Of a DNA stretch of 64,000 bases, positions 33,267-43,353 are shown piece by piece. Source of the stretch: Polaromonas sp. (GTDB lineage: Bacteria > Pseudomonadota > Gammaproteobacteria > Burkholderiales > Burkholderiaceae_C). The stretch spans positions 62,001-126,000 of the forward strand of contig NZ_JABBPC010000020.1 in assembly GCF_012927485.1 (NCBI RefSeq), in the 5' to 3' direction. The notes beneath the pieces were generated by a model, which did no database searches, was not told the DNA's origin, and worked only from the letters and a program-made list of their open reading frames with translations. How positions within the stretch are numbered: position 1 is the first letter of the stretch; each line of letters starts with the position of its first letter. Both the position numbers and the translations under genes were made by a program.

Positions 33267-34445
33267 TTAGCGTTCCAGTGTGAGGGCAACCCCCATACCG
33301 CCGCCAATGCACAGGCTGGCAATGCCTTTCTTGGCATCACGGCGCACCATCTCGTGCAGCAACGTCACCAGGATGCGACAACCGGACGCGCCGATCGGAT
33401 GGCCGATAGCGATCGCGCCGCCATTGACATTCACCTTGCTGGTATCCCACCCCATTTCACTATTCACCGCGCAAGCCTGCGCAGCAAACGCCTCGTTGAT
33501 TTCAAGCAAATCAAGGTCCTGCGCTTTCCAGCCGGCGCGTTCCAGTGCTTTGGTCGAAGCCGGTACCGGCCCCATGCCCATATAAGCGGGGTCCAGCCCC
33601 GCGGTGGCATAACTGGCAATACGCGCCAAAGGCTTGAGGCCGAGCGCCGCCGCTTTTTTAGCCGTCATGACCATAACGGCGGCAGCGCCGTCGTTGAGGC
33701 CCGACGCATTGCCTGCCGTGACGCTACCGGCTTTGTCAAACGCCGGGCGCAGGCCAGCCAGACCCTCCGCACTGGTTTTGCGGTTGATGAACTCGTCGGC
33801 CGCAAACACCACCGGATCACCTTTTTTCTGCGGCAGATGAATAGGAATAATCTCGTCTTTGAACTTGCCCGCATCCTGCGCAGCAGCGGCCTTGGTCTGG
33901 CTGGACAACGCCAGAGCGTCTTGGGCTGCACGGTCAATACCGTACTTCTTCGCGACGTTTTCTGCCGTGATGCCCATGTGGTACTGGTTGTAGACATCCC
34001 AGAGGCCGTCCACGATCATGGTGTCGACCAGCTTCCAGTCGCCCATGCGCTGGCCTTCTCGCGAGCCGTTCAACACGTGAGGGGAGGCGCTCATGTTTTC
34101 CTGCCCACCGGCGATCACAATTTCGCTGTCTCCGGTCGCCACAGCCTGCGCCGCGAGCATGACGGACTTGAGCCCGGAGCCGCAAACCGCATTGATCGTC
34201 AACCCTGGAATGCCATGTGGGAAGCCCGCCTTGATCACGGTCTGTCGGGCGGGGTTTTGGCCGACGCCTGCGGCAAGCACCTGGCCCATGATGACTTCGC
34301 CGATCTGCTCAGCGTTCAGACCAGAGCGCTCAAGCACGGCCTTTATCACAGCAGCACCCAGTTGAGTCGCCGGTATTTTCGCCAATGAGCCGCCAAATTT
34401 CCCAACGGCGGTGCGGCCGGCCGAAACGATAACGATGTCTTCCAC
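33267..34445 (-). CDS. phaA: Acetyl-CoA acetyltransferase (beta-ketothiolase)
   Basis: A 392-residue thiolase. The nucleophilic cysteine is in NAVCGSGLKS (about residue 88), the histidine in GGAIAIGHPIGASGCR, and the second cysteine in LCIGGGMGVAL. It condenses two acetyl-CoA to acetoacetyl-CoA, the first step to polyhydroxybutyrate. It lies between phaC and phaB in the same direction. The biosynthetic thiolase assignment rests on this context and the normal length. Confidence 0.95.
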   Translation of the reverse strand: MEDIVIVSAGRTAVGKFGGSLAKIPATQLGAAVIKAVLERSGLNAEQIGEVIMGQVLAAGVGQNPARQTVIKAGFPHGIPGLTINAVCGSGLKSVMLAAQAVATGDSEIVIAGGQENMSASPHVLNGSREGQRMGDWKLVDTMIVDGLWDVYNQYHMGITAENVAKKYGIDRAAQDALALSSQTKAAAAQDAGKFKDEIIPIHLPQKKGDPVVFAADEFINRKTSAEGLAGLRPAFDKAGSVTAGNASGLNDGAAAVMVMTAKKAAALGLKPLARIASYATAGLDPAYMGMGPVPASTKALERAGWKAQDLDLLEINEAFAAQACAVNSEMGWDTSKVNVNGGAIAIGHPIGASGCRILVTLLHEMVRRDAKKGIASLCIGGGMGVALTLER

Positions 34446-34569
34446 AATGTCTCCTTGTTGTCACGGCTTTTCGTGACGTCCTGTTGTAACGTTCTCCCGG
34501 AGGTATCAAAGGGGGAACGTCTGCGAGGGCCTTTTCGATACCTGAGCCCCATAAATCATTGAAAACGCT

Positions 34570-36333
34570 TCAGGCTTTTACCTTGACGTAACGGCCGGGT
34601 GCTGCCTCGATGGGTTTGTAGTGACGACTGCCATAGCCTTTAGGGGCGGCAATTTGCTTGCCTGCGTGTGATTTGAGCCAGCCAGACCAATCGGTCCACC
34701 AGCTGCCGGGGTGTTCTGTCGCACCTTTAAGCCAGTCCGCGTGCGCTGCGGGAAACTTGCCTTGCGGCAGCTTGTCGTTGGTCCAATAACTGCGTTTATT
34801 TTTAGCTGGTGGGTTGATCACACCGGCGATGTGGCCCGAAGCCCCCATCACAAAACGCTTCTTTCCCGGCAACTGCTGGGTGGACGCATAGGCGCCGCCA
34901 ATCGGCACGATGTGGTCTTCACGCGAGCCGTAGATATAGACCGGAATATCAATCTTTCCCAAATCAACCTTTTCGCCACAGACTACTGTTTTCCCGGGCT
35001 TGATCAAGTTGTTTTCGAAGTAGGTGTTGCGCAGGTACCAGGCGTAAAACGGTCCTGGCAGGTTGGTGGAATCGCTGTTCCAGTAGAGGAGATCGAACGG
35101 CGGTGGCGTCTCGCCTTTCAGGTAATTGCCGACCACATAATTCCAGACCAGATCGTTGGGGCGTAAGAAGCTAAAGGTGGAGGAGAGGTCTCGACCCTTC
35201 AGCAAACCGCCCTTTCCCATCTCTTCCTCACGGAATTTGACGGAAGTTTCGTCAATAAAAATATCCAGTATTCCGGTGTCGGTAAAGTCAAGCAGCGACG
35301 TCAGCAAGGTGACACTCGCGACGGGCTTTTCACCGCGCGCTGCCAGTACCGACAAGGCCGTTCCCAAAATCGTGCCCCCCACGCAAAAACCCAATGCGTT
35401 GATGGTTTCGGCACCCGTGATTTCTCGCACGACCGCAATCGCCTTGATCGCAGCGTTCTCAATGTAATCGTCCCAGGTCTTGTCAGCCATGGACTCATCC
35501 GGGTTGCGCCAACTCACCACGAACGTACGGTGTCCTTGGGCTGCTGCATAGCGGATCAAGGAATTCTCGGGCTGCAGGTCCAGGATGTAGAACTTGTTGA
35601 TGCAAGGCGGAACGAGTAAAAAAGGCCTTTCATAGACTTTGACCACTGGCCCTGACCCAAGGGGCTTGTATTCCAGCAACTGAAAAAATTCATTTTCAAA
35701 CACCACCGCACCTTCGGTAGTAGCGACGTTTTTTCCTACCTCAAATAGGCTCTCATCCGTCATTGACACATGACCCTGTTTCATGTCGTGCATCAGGTTA
35801 ACAAGCCCCTTGGCGATGCTTTCCCCCTTGCTGTCAATGGCCTTTTGCTGGGCCTCGGCGTTTAACGCCAGAAAATTACTCGGCGCTGAAGCCGCCATCC
35901 ACTGCTCTACCGCAAATTGCACACGGGCTCGGGTTTTGTCATCGCCCTCAACTGCGTCGGCCAAGCCCATCAGGGTGCGGGCGTTCAACAGGTAAGCGGA
36001 GGCCGAAAACTTCGAAACCGGATTGACCTTCCAGGCCTCAGCGGAAAATCGACGGTCAGAAATTGCCGGTGCTGCTGCGCTGGCCTGAAGTCCCTGATTC
36101 CACAAAGCCGTGGCGTCTTCGATGTAACGGTTCTGAAGGGCCTTAAGTTTGTCTGCATCGAACCGGATCGGTGGATGAGCCTGGTTAAATTGGGTCAGCT
36201 TGGGAAGTTCCATTGGAGGAAATCCGACGGGTTGTCCCGCCATTCCAAGAGATCCCATGGCTTGCTGCAAGCCCGCACCGAAGGTTTCTTGCATGCGTTG
36301 GGCCGCTTGCGCCCAGTTTGCGTCAGAATTCAT
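34570..36333 (-). CDS. phaC: Class I polyhydroxyalkanoate synthase
   Basis: A 587-residue polymerase. The lipase-like box GFCVGG holds the catalytic cysteine; the aspartate and histidine fall in YGSREDHIVPI and GASGHIAGVINPP. It links 3-hydroxybutyryl-CoA units into polyester granules. The N-terminal 100 residues are variable as in class I enzymes. It heads the phaC-phaA-phaB set, 124 bp before phaA. No phasin or PhaR gene is in the window. Confidence 0.96.
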   Translation of the reverse strand: MNSDANWAQAAQRMQETFGAGLQQAMGSLGMAGQPVGFPPMELPKLTQFNQAHPPIRFDADKLKALQNRYIEDATALWNQGLQASAAAPAISDRRFSAEAWKVNPVSKFSASAYLLNARTLMGLADAVEGDDKTRARVQFAVEQWMAASAPSNFLALNAEAQQKAIDSKGESIAKGLVNLMHDMKQGHVSMTDESLFEVGKNVATTEGAVVFENEFFQLLEYKPLGSGPVVKVYERPFLLVPPCINKFYILDLQPENSLIRYAAAQGHRTFVVSWRNPDESMADKTWDDYIENAAIKAIAVVREITGAETINALGFCVGGTILGTALSVLAARGEKPVASVTLLTSLLDFTDTGILDIFIDETSVKFREEEMGKGGLLKGRDLSSTFSFLRPNDLVWNYVVGNYLKGETPPPFDLLYWNSDSTNLPGPFYAWYLRNTYFENNLIKPGKTVVCGEKVDLGKIDIPVYIYGSREDHIVPIGGAYASTQQLPGKKRFVMGASGHIAGVINPPAKNKRSYWTNDKLPQGKFPAAHADWLKGATEHPGSWWTDWSGWLKSHAGKQIAAPKGYGSRHYKPIEAAPGRYVKVKA

Positions 36334-36431
36334 AATTACTTCCTCAATCGTTGAGAACCTTGGTGACTGTTGACATTCACCTTCAGTATCGTGGGATTTA
36401 CTTTTTAATTCCTGACAAGGCCGAGAGTTTT

Positions 36432-36800
36432 ATGTATTTGATCGTTATTGCCTGGATCTACGTTGTGCTCATGATGAGCGTTGCCGAAGCCACTAACAGC
36501 AACGGAACGGTGCTGGGGGCGCTGGTCACCTTTGTACTCTATGGCGCGGGGCCTGTGGCATTGGTGGTTTACCTAATGCGAGCACCCGCACGCAGCAAGG
36601 CGATCAAGAAACGCGAGGCCGCGGAAGTTGCCAAACGAGCGGCAAATGAGGGGAGCATCGAGGCCGCGCAGGCCTCGGGCGCAATCGAACCAGCGGGTGA
36701 AGCCCCGTCAGGCCAGCCAGATGCAGGCAGCCAGTCGCCCCGTGGTCCCGAAGCCGTTGCCGCTGACGCCGGCGTCGCGCCGGTGGGAAAAAAACTTTGA
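36432..36800 (+). CDS. Small membrane protein of unknown function
   Basis: A 122-residue protein taking the ATG at 36432. Two transmembrane helices (about residues 1-15 and 27-48) are followed by a basic stretch RAPARSKAIKKREAAEVAKR and a Pro/Ala/Gly-rich cytoplasmic tail. The last 31 codons overlap the 3' end of pgeF on the other strand. Codon pattern in the membrane part looks genuine. It is divergent from phaC. The function is unknown. Confidence 0.65.
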   Translation: MYLIVIAWIYVVLMMSVAEATNSNGTVLGALVTFVLYGAGPVALVVYLMRAPARSKAIKKREAAEVAKRAANEGSIEAAQASGAIEPAGEAPSGQPDAGSQSPRGPEAVAADAGVAPVGKKL

Positions 36801-37520
36801 AGGGTTGCTCACGGTGCACCAGGACGCGCTGCCATCGTTGCCGTAGATCTGTGTAATGCCGAGGGCCTGCAGGCGCATTCTGGCCAATGCCGGCAAATTA
36901 GCCAAGTACTTGCCGCCTCCAATTTCTACAAAAAAGCGCTCTGCACCGGGTTGTGCCGTCTCAAACGCCGCCTTGACTTCGGGGCCGACCTCAAAGGCCG
37001 AGGGCCCGATGCAAGGCCCCATCCAAGCGATTGTTTTAACCGTTAAGTGTCCCCGGTATATTCTTGCCTGAGCCTTAAATGACTTGTAAACAGACGTCAG
37101 AACACTCTCGCCACTTTCCCCGCCGACGCCCGCCAGACCGCGCCAACCAGCATGCGCGGCGGCCACCACAGCGCCGTCCTCAGTGGTTAAAAGTACCGGC
37201 AGGCAATCTGCCACCAGGATGGTGCACGCGAGACCGCGCTGCACTGTGACGCAGGCGTCGGCTGACTGATTATTGGAGGAATCAGCGTTAAGCAGGAGCA
37301 CTTCGCTACCGTGTACCTGTTTGAGGAAGACCGGTTTGATCCCGATTGAACGCTGCAGTATGGCGCGATTTTCAGCCACCTGTCCGGCCGAGTCACCCAC
37401 ATGATCGCCCAGATTCAGGCTCTCGTACGGCCCATCAGACACGCCGCCAACTCGGGTTGTGAACACCGCCCGAACGCTTTTAGGGGCGGGCCAGTCCGGA
37501 GTGAGCCAATTAGCGTTCAC
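36708..37520 (-). CDS. pgeF: Peptidoglycan editing factor / laccase-domain protein
   Basis: A 270-residue protein of the YfiH (COG1496) family. The His-Cys-His metal or catalytic set is visible in KQVHGSEV, LVADCLPVLL and AAAHAGWRGL. Family members remove wrongly incorporated serine from peptidoglycan precursors, and some have purine nucleoside or polyphenol oxidase activity. The C-terminus FFSHRRDAGVSGNGFGTTGR is family-typical, showing that the 93-bp overlap with the convergent small membrane protein gene is real on this side. It is 18 bp downstream of maiA and probably co-transcribed with it. Confidence 0.9.
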   Translation of the reverse strand: MNANWLTPDWPAPKSVRAVFTTRVGGVSDGPYESLNLGDHVGDSAGQVAENRAILQRSIGIKPVFLKQVHGSEVLLLNADSSNNQSADACVTVQRGLACTILVADCLPVLLTTEDGAVVAAAHAGWRGLAGVGGESGESVLTSVYKSFKAQARIYRGHLTVKTIAWMGPCIGPSAFEVGPEVKAAFETAQPGAERFFVEIGGGKYLANLPALARMRLQALGITQIYGNDGSASWCTVSNPSKFFSHRRDAGVSGNGFGTTGRLAACIWLA

Positions 37521-37538
37521 AACACAAACCCTGGCTTT

Positions 37539-38177
37539 TCACGCTTCATAGTCTGGGCAGGCAGAGGGCTCCGCATTCTGGAAAGCGGGCAGTGTCATGC
37601 AAGCGTTAAAGCAGGCCATGGTGCGCGGCAGCCCGTCAAGGTCCGCATTGAAACGCCGGGCGTTGAAGATTTGCGGCACCAGACAGCAGTCCGCCAGGGT
37701 GGGGATGTCGCCGTAACAATAACGGGCGGCAGGAAGCTGGCTGAGCTGACGCTCAAAGGCCTCCAGCCCGTTGCGGCACCAATGGCGGTACCAAATGTTT
37801 TTCGCCTCTTGCGCAACCTTGAGTTCGTTCACCAAATACTTGAGCACGCGCAAGTTGTTGAGCGGGTGAAGTTCGCAGGCAATCGTCTGGGCCAGCGCCC
37901 GCACTTTGGCGCGACCCATCGCAGTGGCGGGCAACAAGGCCGGCTCGGGGTGCTTTTCGTCAAGATATTCAATGATGGCCATGGATTGAGACAGCTTTTC
38001 ACCGTCTACCTCGAGCAGCGGCACCAGCCTGTCAGCCGCCAAAGTAGCGTAGGGCTCTTTAGTGTGGTCACCCTTCGCGAGGTGCACGGGAATGTACTCG
38101 TAGCTTAGCCCTTTGAGCTCAAGCGCTATTCGGACCCGAAAAGACGCGGAAGACCGGAAATAGTTGTGCAGCTTCAT
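37539..38177 (-). CDS. maiA: Maleylacetoacetate isomerase (GST family)
   Basis: A 212-residue zeta-class glutathione transferase. The N-terminal YFRSSASFRVRIAL contains the SSxx glutathione-activating serines. QSMAIIEYLDE is the glutathione-binding region. It isomerises maleylacetoacetate to fumarylacetoacetate in tyrosine or gentisate breakdown. No other gene of that pathway is in the window, so the physiological pathway is not confirmed. It lies upstream of pgeF in the same direction. Confidence 0.85.
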   Translation of the reverse strand: MKLHNYFRSSASFRVRIALELKGLSYEYIPVHLAKGDHTKEPYATLAADRLVPLLEVDGEKLSQSMAIIEYLDEKHPEPALLPATAMGRAKVRALAQTIACELHPLNNLRVLKYLVNELKVAQEAKNIWYRHWCRNGLEAFERQLSQLPAARYCYGDIPTLADCCLVPQIFNARRFNADLDGLPRTMACFNACMTLPAFQNAEPSACPDYEA

Positions 38178-38343
38178 GGCGAAAGCATAAACTGAAACAG
38201 TCTAGGAATTGCGCCCCGAAGCCCTTTGTTGGCTAGCGCCACTCGCAATCACGCCGCGCCGAATCGCCTTTGCGACTGACCGCCAAGGTCGGCGCCGCTA
38301 CCATCCCGACATTCGACAACACCCCAATTCCCGGAGACATCCC

Positions 38344-39378
38344 ATGAGCGTCCTCACCGCATTGACCAACCATCAAGTCCGCCTGGCTAGCCGCCCTGTA
38401 GGCTTGCCCACCCGCGCCAACTGGAACTTCACCAGTGAGTCGGTGGCCGAACCCGGCCCCGGCGGCGTATTGGTTAAAACCTTGTACCTTTCACTCGATC
38501 CGGCCATGCGCGGCTGGATGAACGAAGGCAAGAGCTATATCGAGCCGGTGGCGATCGGCGCTGTCATGCGGGCAGGCGGTGTGGGCAGAGTGATGGCGTC
38601 GCGCAATCCGGACTTTGCCGTGGGTGACTATGTCAATGCAGGACTAGATGTGCAGGAATATTGCCTGATCCCGGAGGAGGCCATCAAGCGCAGCGGAATA
38701 TTCAAGATTGACCCAAGCCTTGGTCTGACGCCGTGGCTCAACGTGCTGGGCATGCCTGGCATGACGGGTTACTTTGGCTTACTGGAAGTGGGCCGACCGA
38801 AAGCCGGTGAAACCGTGGTGGTGTCGGGCGCGGCTGGTGCGGTCGGTCAGACCGTGGGGCAGATCGCCAAACTCAAAGGTTGCCGTGTGGTCGGTATCGC
38901 CGGCGGCAAAGCAAAGTGCGATTGGGTCGTCAAGGAACTGGGTTTTGATGCCTGCATCGACTATAAAAACGGTGACGTCCGGGCGGGACTCAAAGAGCAA
39001 TGCCCGAAGGGGGTCGATATTTACTTCGACAACGTAGGCGGCGAGATTCTCGATCTGGTGTTGGCCAAAATTACCAGAGGCGCACGCGTCATCATTTGTG
39101 GCGCCATTAGCCAGTACAACAACACCGCACCGGTGAAAGGGCCTGCCAACTATCTGTCGCTGCTGGTAAACCGGGCACGCATGGAAGGCATTGTGGTATT
39201 CGACTACGCAGACCGCTACCCTCTCGGCGTGGCAGAAATGGCAGGCTACTTAAAAGACGGCACCATGAAAAGCAAGGAAGACGTGGTGGATGGCCTGGAA
39301 AAATTCCCGGAGACCCTGCTTAAACTCTTCAATGGCGAGAACTTTGGCAAGCTGGTATTGCAGGTGGGCCGAGAGTAA
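38344..39378 (+). CDS. NADP-dependent medium-chain oxidoreductase (CurA/leukotriene B4 dehydrogenase type)
   Basis: A 344-residue zinc-independent medium-chain reductase, starting at ATG 38344. The segment YLSLDPAMRGWM is typical of the CurA/PTGR group, and SGAAGAVGQTVGQIAK is the NADPH-binding motif. GVDIYFDNVGGEILD follows. Such enzymes reduce the double bond of alpha,beta-unsaturated ketones or aldehydes. It is divergent from maiA. The natural substrate is unknown. Confidence 0.88.
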   Translation: MSVLTALTNHQVRLASRPVGLPTRANWNFTSESVAEPGPGGVLVKTLYLSLDPAMRGWMNEGKSYIEPVAIGAVMRAGGVGRVMASRNPDFAVGDYVNAGLDVQEYCLIPEEAIKRSGIFKIDPSLGLTPWLNVLGMPGMTGYFGLLEVGRPKAGETVVVSGAAGAVGQTVGQIAKLKGCRVVGIAGGKAKCDWVVKELGFDACIDYKNGDVRAGLKEQCPKGVDIYFDNVGGEILDLVLAKITRGARVIICGAISQYNNTAPVKGPANYLSLLVNRARMEGIVVFDYADRYPLGVAEMAGYLKDGTMKSKEDVVDGLEKFPETLLKLFNGENFGKLVLQVGRE

Positions 39379-39768
39379 ATTTTCACGCTACTTTCTTTTG
39401 CTGATTTACGGCAGCCAGACCAGCGTGATGAAACTAGACTGCCGCGCCGAAGCGGGTGCCCGCCTGCTTGATGCCCCAGAGCAGTTCGACCAGCGCAGGA
39501 TTATTCAGTAGAGGTTCACCCAGAAAAATCACTAGGCAGAAGCCCGTTAAAAACGGTCTAGTTTGCTATTAAAAGCATAGCTTCTTCCTGGTCTTTCGAC
39601 GCCCGAGTACTGCGATGAGCTAAGGTCAAAAATCGACTTTCTCCCCTTGCTTTGCGCTTTATTCGCTTATCGAGATAAATTAAGAGCGATATATTCTTTT
39701 GAGTTTTAACAATTACTCATTCACAATGAAGTAGTTCCCTTTATCCTCAGTAATTCAAGGAGTAATTC
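39379..39768. other. Intergenic region before the peroxiredoxin gene
   Basis: About 390 bp. A dispersed-repeat-like segment (TTTGCTATTAAAAGCATAGCTTC) lies at 39562-39584. TTATC-GA-GATAA at 39667-39678 is a short palindrome in an AT-rich stretch that probably holds the peroxiredoxin promoter. No gene is recognised. Confidence 0.5.
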
Positions 39769-40410
39769 ATGGCGACTTTAAGACTCGGCGACACCGCCCC
39801 CGACTTCACGCAGGACTCCACCGCTGGCAAAATTTCGTTCCATAAATGGGCCGGTGATTCTTGGGTAGTCCTGTTTTCCCATCCCGCCGATTTCACGCCA
39901 GTTTGCACCACTGAACTCGGCAAGACGGCAGCGTTGAGCAGTGAATTCGCCAAACGCAATGTCAAACCAATAGCTGTCAGCGTAGACCCGCTCGACAAAC
40001 ATGGCCAGTGGATCGCCGACATCAACGAGACGCAAAATACCACGGTCAACTTCCCTATCCTGGCGGATGCCGACAAGACCGTCAGCAATCTCTACGACAT
40101 GATTCACCCCAAGGCATCTACAACCGCCACCGTACGCAGCGTATTCATCATCGACCCGAAGAAGGTGATTCGCACGACGTTTACTTACCCTGCCAGCACA
40201 GGCCGCAATTTCGACGAGATTCTGCGCGTGATCGACTCGCTACAACTGACCGACAGCCACAAAGTCGCTACGCCCGCCAACTGGAAAGACGGAGACGACG
40301 TGGTCATCGTGCCCAGCATTCAGGATCCGGCTGAACTTGCACAGCGCTTTCCCAAAGGCTTCAAGACAGTGCGCCCCTATCTGCGCATAACGCCTCAACC
40401 TAATAAGTAA
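39769..40410 (+). CDS. 1-Cys peroxiredoxin (Prx6/LsfA type)
   Basis: A 213-residue peroxiredoxin. FSHPADFTPVCTTELG holds the peroxidatic cysteine (about residue 45), and the long C-terminal domain (KVATPANWKDGDDVVIVPS) marks the Prx6 subgroup, which lacks a resolving cysteine. It reduces hydrogen peroxide and organic peroxides. In Pseudomonas the homologue LsfA is induced by sulfate starvation, and here the gene directly precedes the sulfate transport operon. A good AAGGAG ribosome-binding site precedes the ATG. Confidence 0.92.
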   Translation: MATLRLGDTAPDFTQDSTAGKISFHKWAGDSWVVLFSHPADFTPVCTTELGKTAALSSEFAKRNVKPIAVSVDPLDKHGQWIADINETQNTTVNFPILADADKTVSNLYDMIHPKASTTATVRSVFIIDPKKVIRTTFTYPASTGRNFDEILRVIDSLQLTDSHKVATPANWKDGDDVVIVPSIQDPAELAQRFPKGFKTVRPYLRITPQPNK

Positions 40411-40530
40411 TTGCAGCGCATAGACACCCGGCTACTCATTTGAACTTGGGCAGCGCGAATAGTGGCCCGGCGCGGGGCCGTGCTGCATCACGCAGCATCC
40501 AGTCATCCTGGTCTCCAACTTTCAATCTAC

Positions 40531-41523
40531 ATGACCTCAAAATTAAAGACCGCGTTTGCAGCGCTTGTTCTAGTCACCGGCAGCATCGCTTCCGCACAAA
40601 CGTTACTCAACGGATCGTATGACGTGGCGCGCGAGTTTTACAAAGACTACAACGCAGCCTTCATTGCCCATTACAAGAAAACGACTGGCAAGGATGTGAA
40701 GATCGACCAGTCTCACGCCGGATCAAGCGCAGTGGCACGCTCTGTGGCCGACGGACTGGACGCGGATGTGGTGACCATGAACACCTCTACCGATGTAGAG
40801 TTTCTGGCTAACGCTGGGGTGGTGGCCAAAGACTGGGCCAAGCGCTTTCCGGATAATGCCTCGCCCACCACATCGACCATGTTGTTTTTGGTGCGCAAGG
40901 GCAATCCCAAAAGCATCAAGGACTGGGACGATTTGATTAAGCCCGGTATTCAGGTGATTGTGGTCAACCCAAAAACGGGCGGCAATGGTCGCTACACCTA
41001 TCTTGCGGCCTGGGGTTATGCCAAGAAGAAAGGCGCTAGCGACCTCCAGGCCGCCCAGTTTGTGGGTAAGTTGTACAAAAACGTGCCCGTTCTGGGCAAG
41101 GGAGGTCGCGATGCGACCACCACTTTCCTACAGCGCAATATTGGCGATGTGCTGATCACGTTCGAATCTGAAGTGGTGTCGGTCAACAAAGAATTTGGCG
41201 AAGGCAAGGTGGATGCGGTCTACCCGTCCATCAGTATTCTGGCTGAAAATCCCGTGGCAGTCGTGGAGCGCACCGTTGCCAAAAAAGGCACGGCGGCTTT
41301 GGCCAAAGCTTACCTGGATTACCTCTACTCGGATGAAGGCCAGGAAATCGCGGCCAAACACGCGATGCGGCCGCGTTCCCAGTCGGTACTAAAAAAATAT
41401 GCCAGCACGTTTAAACCTGTACAGCTTTTTACCGTACAAGAGATGTTCGGCTCGTTGAGCGAAGCCCAGAAAGTCCACTTTAACGACGGCGGGCAATTCG
41501 ACAAGCTCTATACCGTCAAGTAA
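40531..41523 (+). CDS. sbp: Sulfate ABC transporter, periplasmic binding protein
   Basis: A 330-residue exported binding protein; the ATG at 40531 gives a clean signal peptide ending ASAQ. SYDVAREFYKDYN and QSHAGSSAVARSV are the hallmark sequences of sulfate/thiosulfate binding proteins, and NPKTGGNGRYTYLAAWGYA follows. It captures sulfate for the CysTWA transporter encoded directly downstream. The cysT gene begins three bases after its stop. Choice between Sbp and CysP (thiosulfate) cannot be settled by eye. Confidence 0.93.
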   Translation: MTSKLKTAFAALVLVTGSIASAQTLLNGSYDVAREFYKDYNAAFIAHYKKTTGKDVKIDQSHAGSSAVARSVADGLDADVVTMNTSTDVEFLANAGVVAKDWAKRFPDNASPTTSTMLFLVRKGNPKSIKDWDDLIKPGIQVIVVNPKTGGNGRYTYLAAWGYAKKKGASDLQAAQFVGKLYKNVPVLGKGGRDATTTFLQRNIGDVLITFESEVVSVNKEFGEGKVDAVYPSISILAENPVAVVERTVAKKGTAALAKAYLDYLYSDEGQEIAAKHAMRPRSQSVLKKYASTFKPVQLFTVQEMFGSLSEAQKVHFNDGGQFDKLYTVK

Positions 41524-41526
41524 GGC

Positions 41527-42423
41527 ATGACGACTCTGTCTTCTGGTGCGCCGCCTCATACGGCGCCAGCGGGCTTGGGTGGTAAAGCCGCTAAAAGACC
41601 GACAAAACGCGTGCTGCCCGGCTTCAGGCTTACGCTGGGCTACACGGTGTTGTACCTCAGCCTGATTGTTCTGATCCCGATCTCGGCGCTCTTTTTCAAA
41701 ACCTTCACCCTTACTTGGGAGCAATTCTGGTTGGCTGTCACGTCGCCGCGTGTGCTGGCGTCTTATCGCCTCACATTTGGTGCGTCGCTGATCGCCGCGC
41801 TGGTCAACCTCGTATTTGGCCTGCTCTTGGCGTGGGTGCTCGTGCGCTACAAGTTTCCCGGTAAAAAGATGCTGGACGCGCTGGTGGACTTGCCGTTTGC
41901 GCTGCCGACCGCCGTCGCCGGCATCTCCCTCACGGCGCTGCTGGCAGGGAATGGCTGGATCGGCCAGTATCTGGAACCGTTGGGCATCAAACTGGCGTTC
42001 ACGCCTGCAGGCATCGTGATCGCATTGATATTTATTGGTTTGCCATTTGTGGTGCGCACCGTTCAGCCCGTGCTTGAAGATGCCGAAAAAGAACTGGAGG
42101 AAGCAGCCTCTTCGTTAGGCGCCACGCGTTTGCAGATCTTTACCAAGGTGATTTTTCCACACATTGCGCCGGCCTTGCTGACAGGCTTTGCGATGGCGTT
42201 TGCACGCGCCATCGGCGAGTATGGCTCGGTAATCTTCATTGCTGGCAATATGCCCATGATCTCTGAAATCACGCCGCTCATCATCATCGGCAAACTGGAG
42301 CAGTACGACTTCGCGGGGGCTACGGCGGTGGCGGTGGTGCTGCTGGTAATGTCCTTCCTTCTGCTGTTAGTCATCAACGCATTGCAAGCTTGGCAGCGCC
42401 GCAAAACCGGATCTGTGGCATGA
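41527..42423 (+). CDS. cysT: Sulfate ABC transporter permease CysT
   Basis: A 298-residue inner-membrane permease with about six helices. The EAA loop reads [21 protein letters not shown] and contacts the CysA ATPase. [14 protein letters not shown] is typical of the sulfate permease subunit. It forms the transmembrane channel with CysW. It overlaps cysW by 4 bp (ATGA). The N-terminal 30 residues are polar and Ala/Pro-rich, as in related Burkholderiales proteins. Confidence 0.95.
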   Translation: MTTLSSGAPPHTAPAGLGGKAAKRPTKRVLPGFRLTLGYTVLYLSLIVLIPISALFFKTFTLTWEQFWLAVTSPRVLASYRLTFGASLIAALVNLVFGLLLAWVLVRYKFPGKKMLDALVDLPFALPTAVAGISLTALLAGNGWIGQYLEPLGIKLAFTPAGIVIALIFIGLPFVVRTVQPVLEDAEKELEEAASSLGATRLQIFTKVIFPHIAPALLTGFAMAFARAIGEYGSVIFIAGNMPMISEITPLIIIGKLEQYDFAGATAVAVVLLVMSFLLLLVINALQAWQRRKTGSVA

Positions 42424-43343
42424 GTGGTTCGTCGTCACCACCAATGGGCCATGGGAAGGCCGGAACGACCGAGGCGCCTTGGGTGCGCTATGCATTGATT
42501 GCAGTCGCGCTTCTTTTTGCGCTGCTATTTCTGGTGCTCCCTCTAGCAGCCGTATTCACCGAAGCCTTGCGCAAAGGCTTCGGCGCTTATCTAGCCGCCC
42601 TGAAAGAACCCGACGCCTGGTCGGCGATCCAGCTTACGTTGCTTGCTGCAGTAATTTCTGTGCCGCTCAATCTGGTGTTTGGTGTGGCGGCGGCCTGGGC
42701 TATCGCCAAGTACGAGTTTCGCGGCAAGTCGTTCCTGACCACATTGGTCGATCTGCCATTTTCGATCTCACCGGTTGTAGCCGGCCTGATGTATGTGCTG
42801 CTGTTCGGCGCGCAGGGCTGGTTTGGGCCATGGTTACAAGCGCATGACATCAAGATTATTTTTGCCGTTCCGGGCATTGTGCTGGCGACTGTGTTTGTGA
42901 CCTTTCCCTTCATCGCCCGGGAGCTTATTCCGCTGATGGAGGCGCAAGGCAATGACGAAGAGCAAGCCGCCATTGTGCTGGGCGCCACAGGCTGGCAGAC
43001 TTTTTGGCATGTCACCCTACCCAACATCAAATGGGGCCTGATTTACGGCGTGATCTTGTGCAACGCGCGCGCCATGGGTGAATTTGGCGCGGTGTCAGTG
43101 GTCTCAGGCCACATTCGCGGACAAACTAACACCTTACCTCTGCACGTGGAGATTTTGTACAACGACTACCAGTCAGTCGCGGCCTTTGCCGTGGCGTCGC
43201 TGTTGGCCATTCTGGCGCTGGTCACGCTAGTCATCAAGGCAGTGGCTGAATGGCGCCAAGAAGCTGAAATGAAAGCTGCGGCGGCTGTGCCGCCAGAGCG
43301 GCCGCAACCGGCCGTGCACAGCCCCGTTGCGATTGCCCACTAA
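42420..43343 (+). CDS. cysW: Sulfate ABC transporter permease CysW
   Basis: A 307-residue permease with about six helices. The EAA motif is [22 protein letters not shown], and [20 protein letters not shown] is a CysW hallmark. The ATG overlapping the cysT stop is used. The C-terminal tail is Ala/Pro-rich. It pairs with CysT as the sulfate channel. The cysA gene follows after 10 bp. Confidence 0.95.
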   Translation: MSGSSSPPMGHGKAGTTEAPWVRYALIAVALLFALLFLVLPLAAVFTEALRKGFGAYLAALKEPDAWSAIQLTLLAAVISVPLNLVFGVAAAWAIAKYEFRGKSFLTTLVDLPFSISPVVAGLMYVLLFGAQGWFGPWLQAHDIKIIFAVPGIVLATVFVTFPFIARELIPLMEAQGNDEEQAAIVLGATGWQTFWHVTLPNIKWGLIYGVILCNARAMGEFGAVSVVSGHIRGQTNTLPLHVEILYNDYQSVAAFAVASLLAILALVTLVIKAVAEWRQEAEMKAAAAVPPERPQPAVHSPVAIAH

Positions 43344-43353
43344 AGGAACCATC

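Noticed and set aside
33354..34388. A 344-codon plus-strand frame opposite phaA
   Set aside because: It is an antisense shadow of the thiolase gene; long open shadows are expected in GC-rich coding DNA, and the sequence matches no family.
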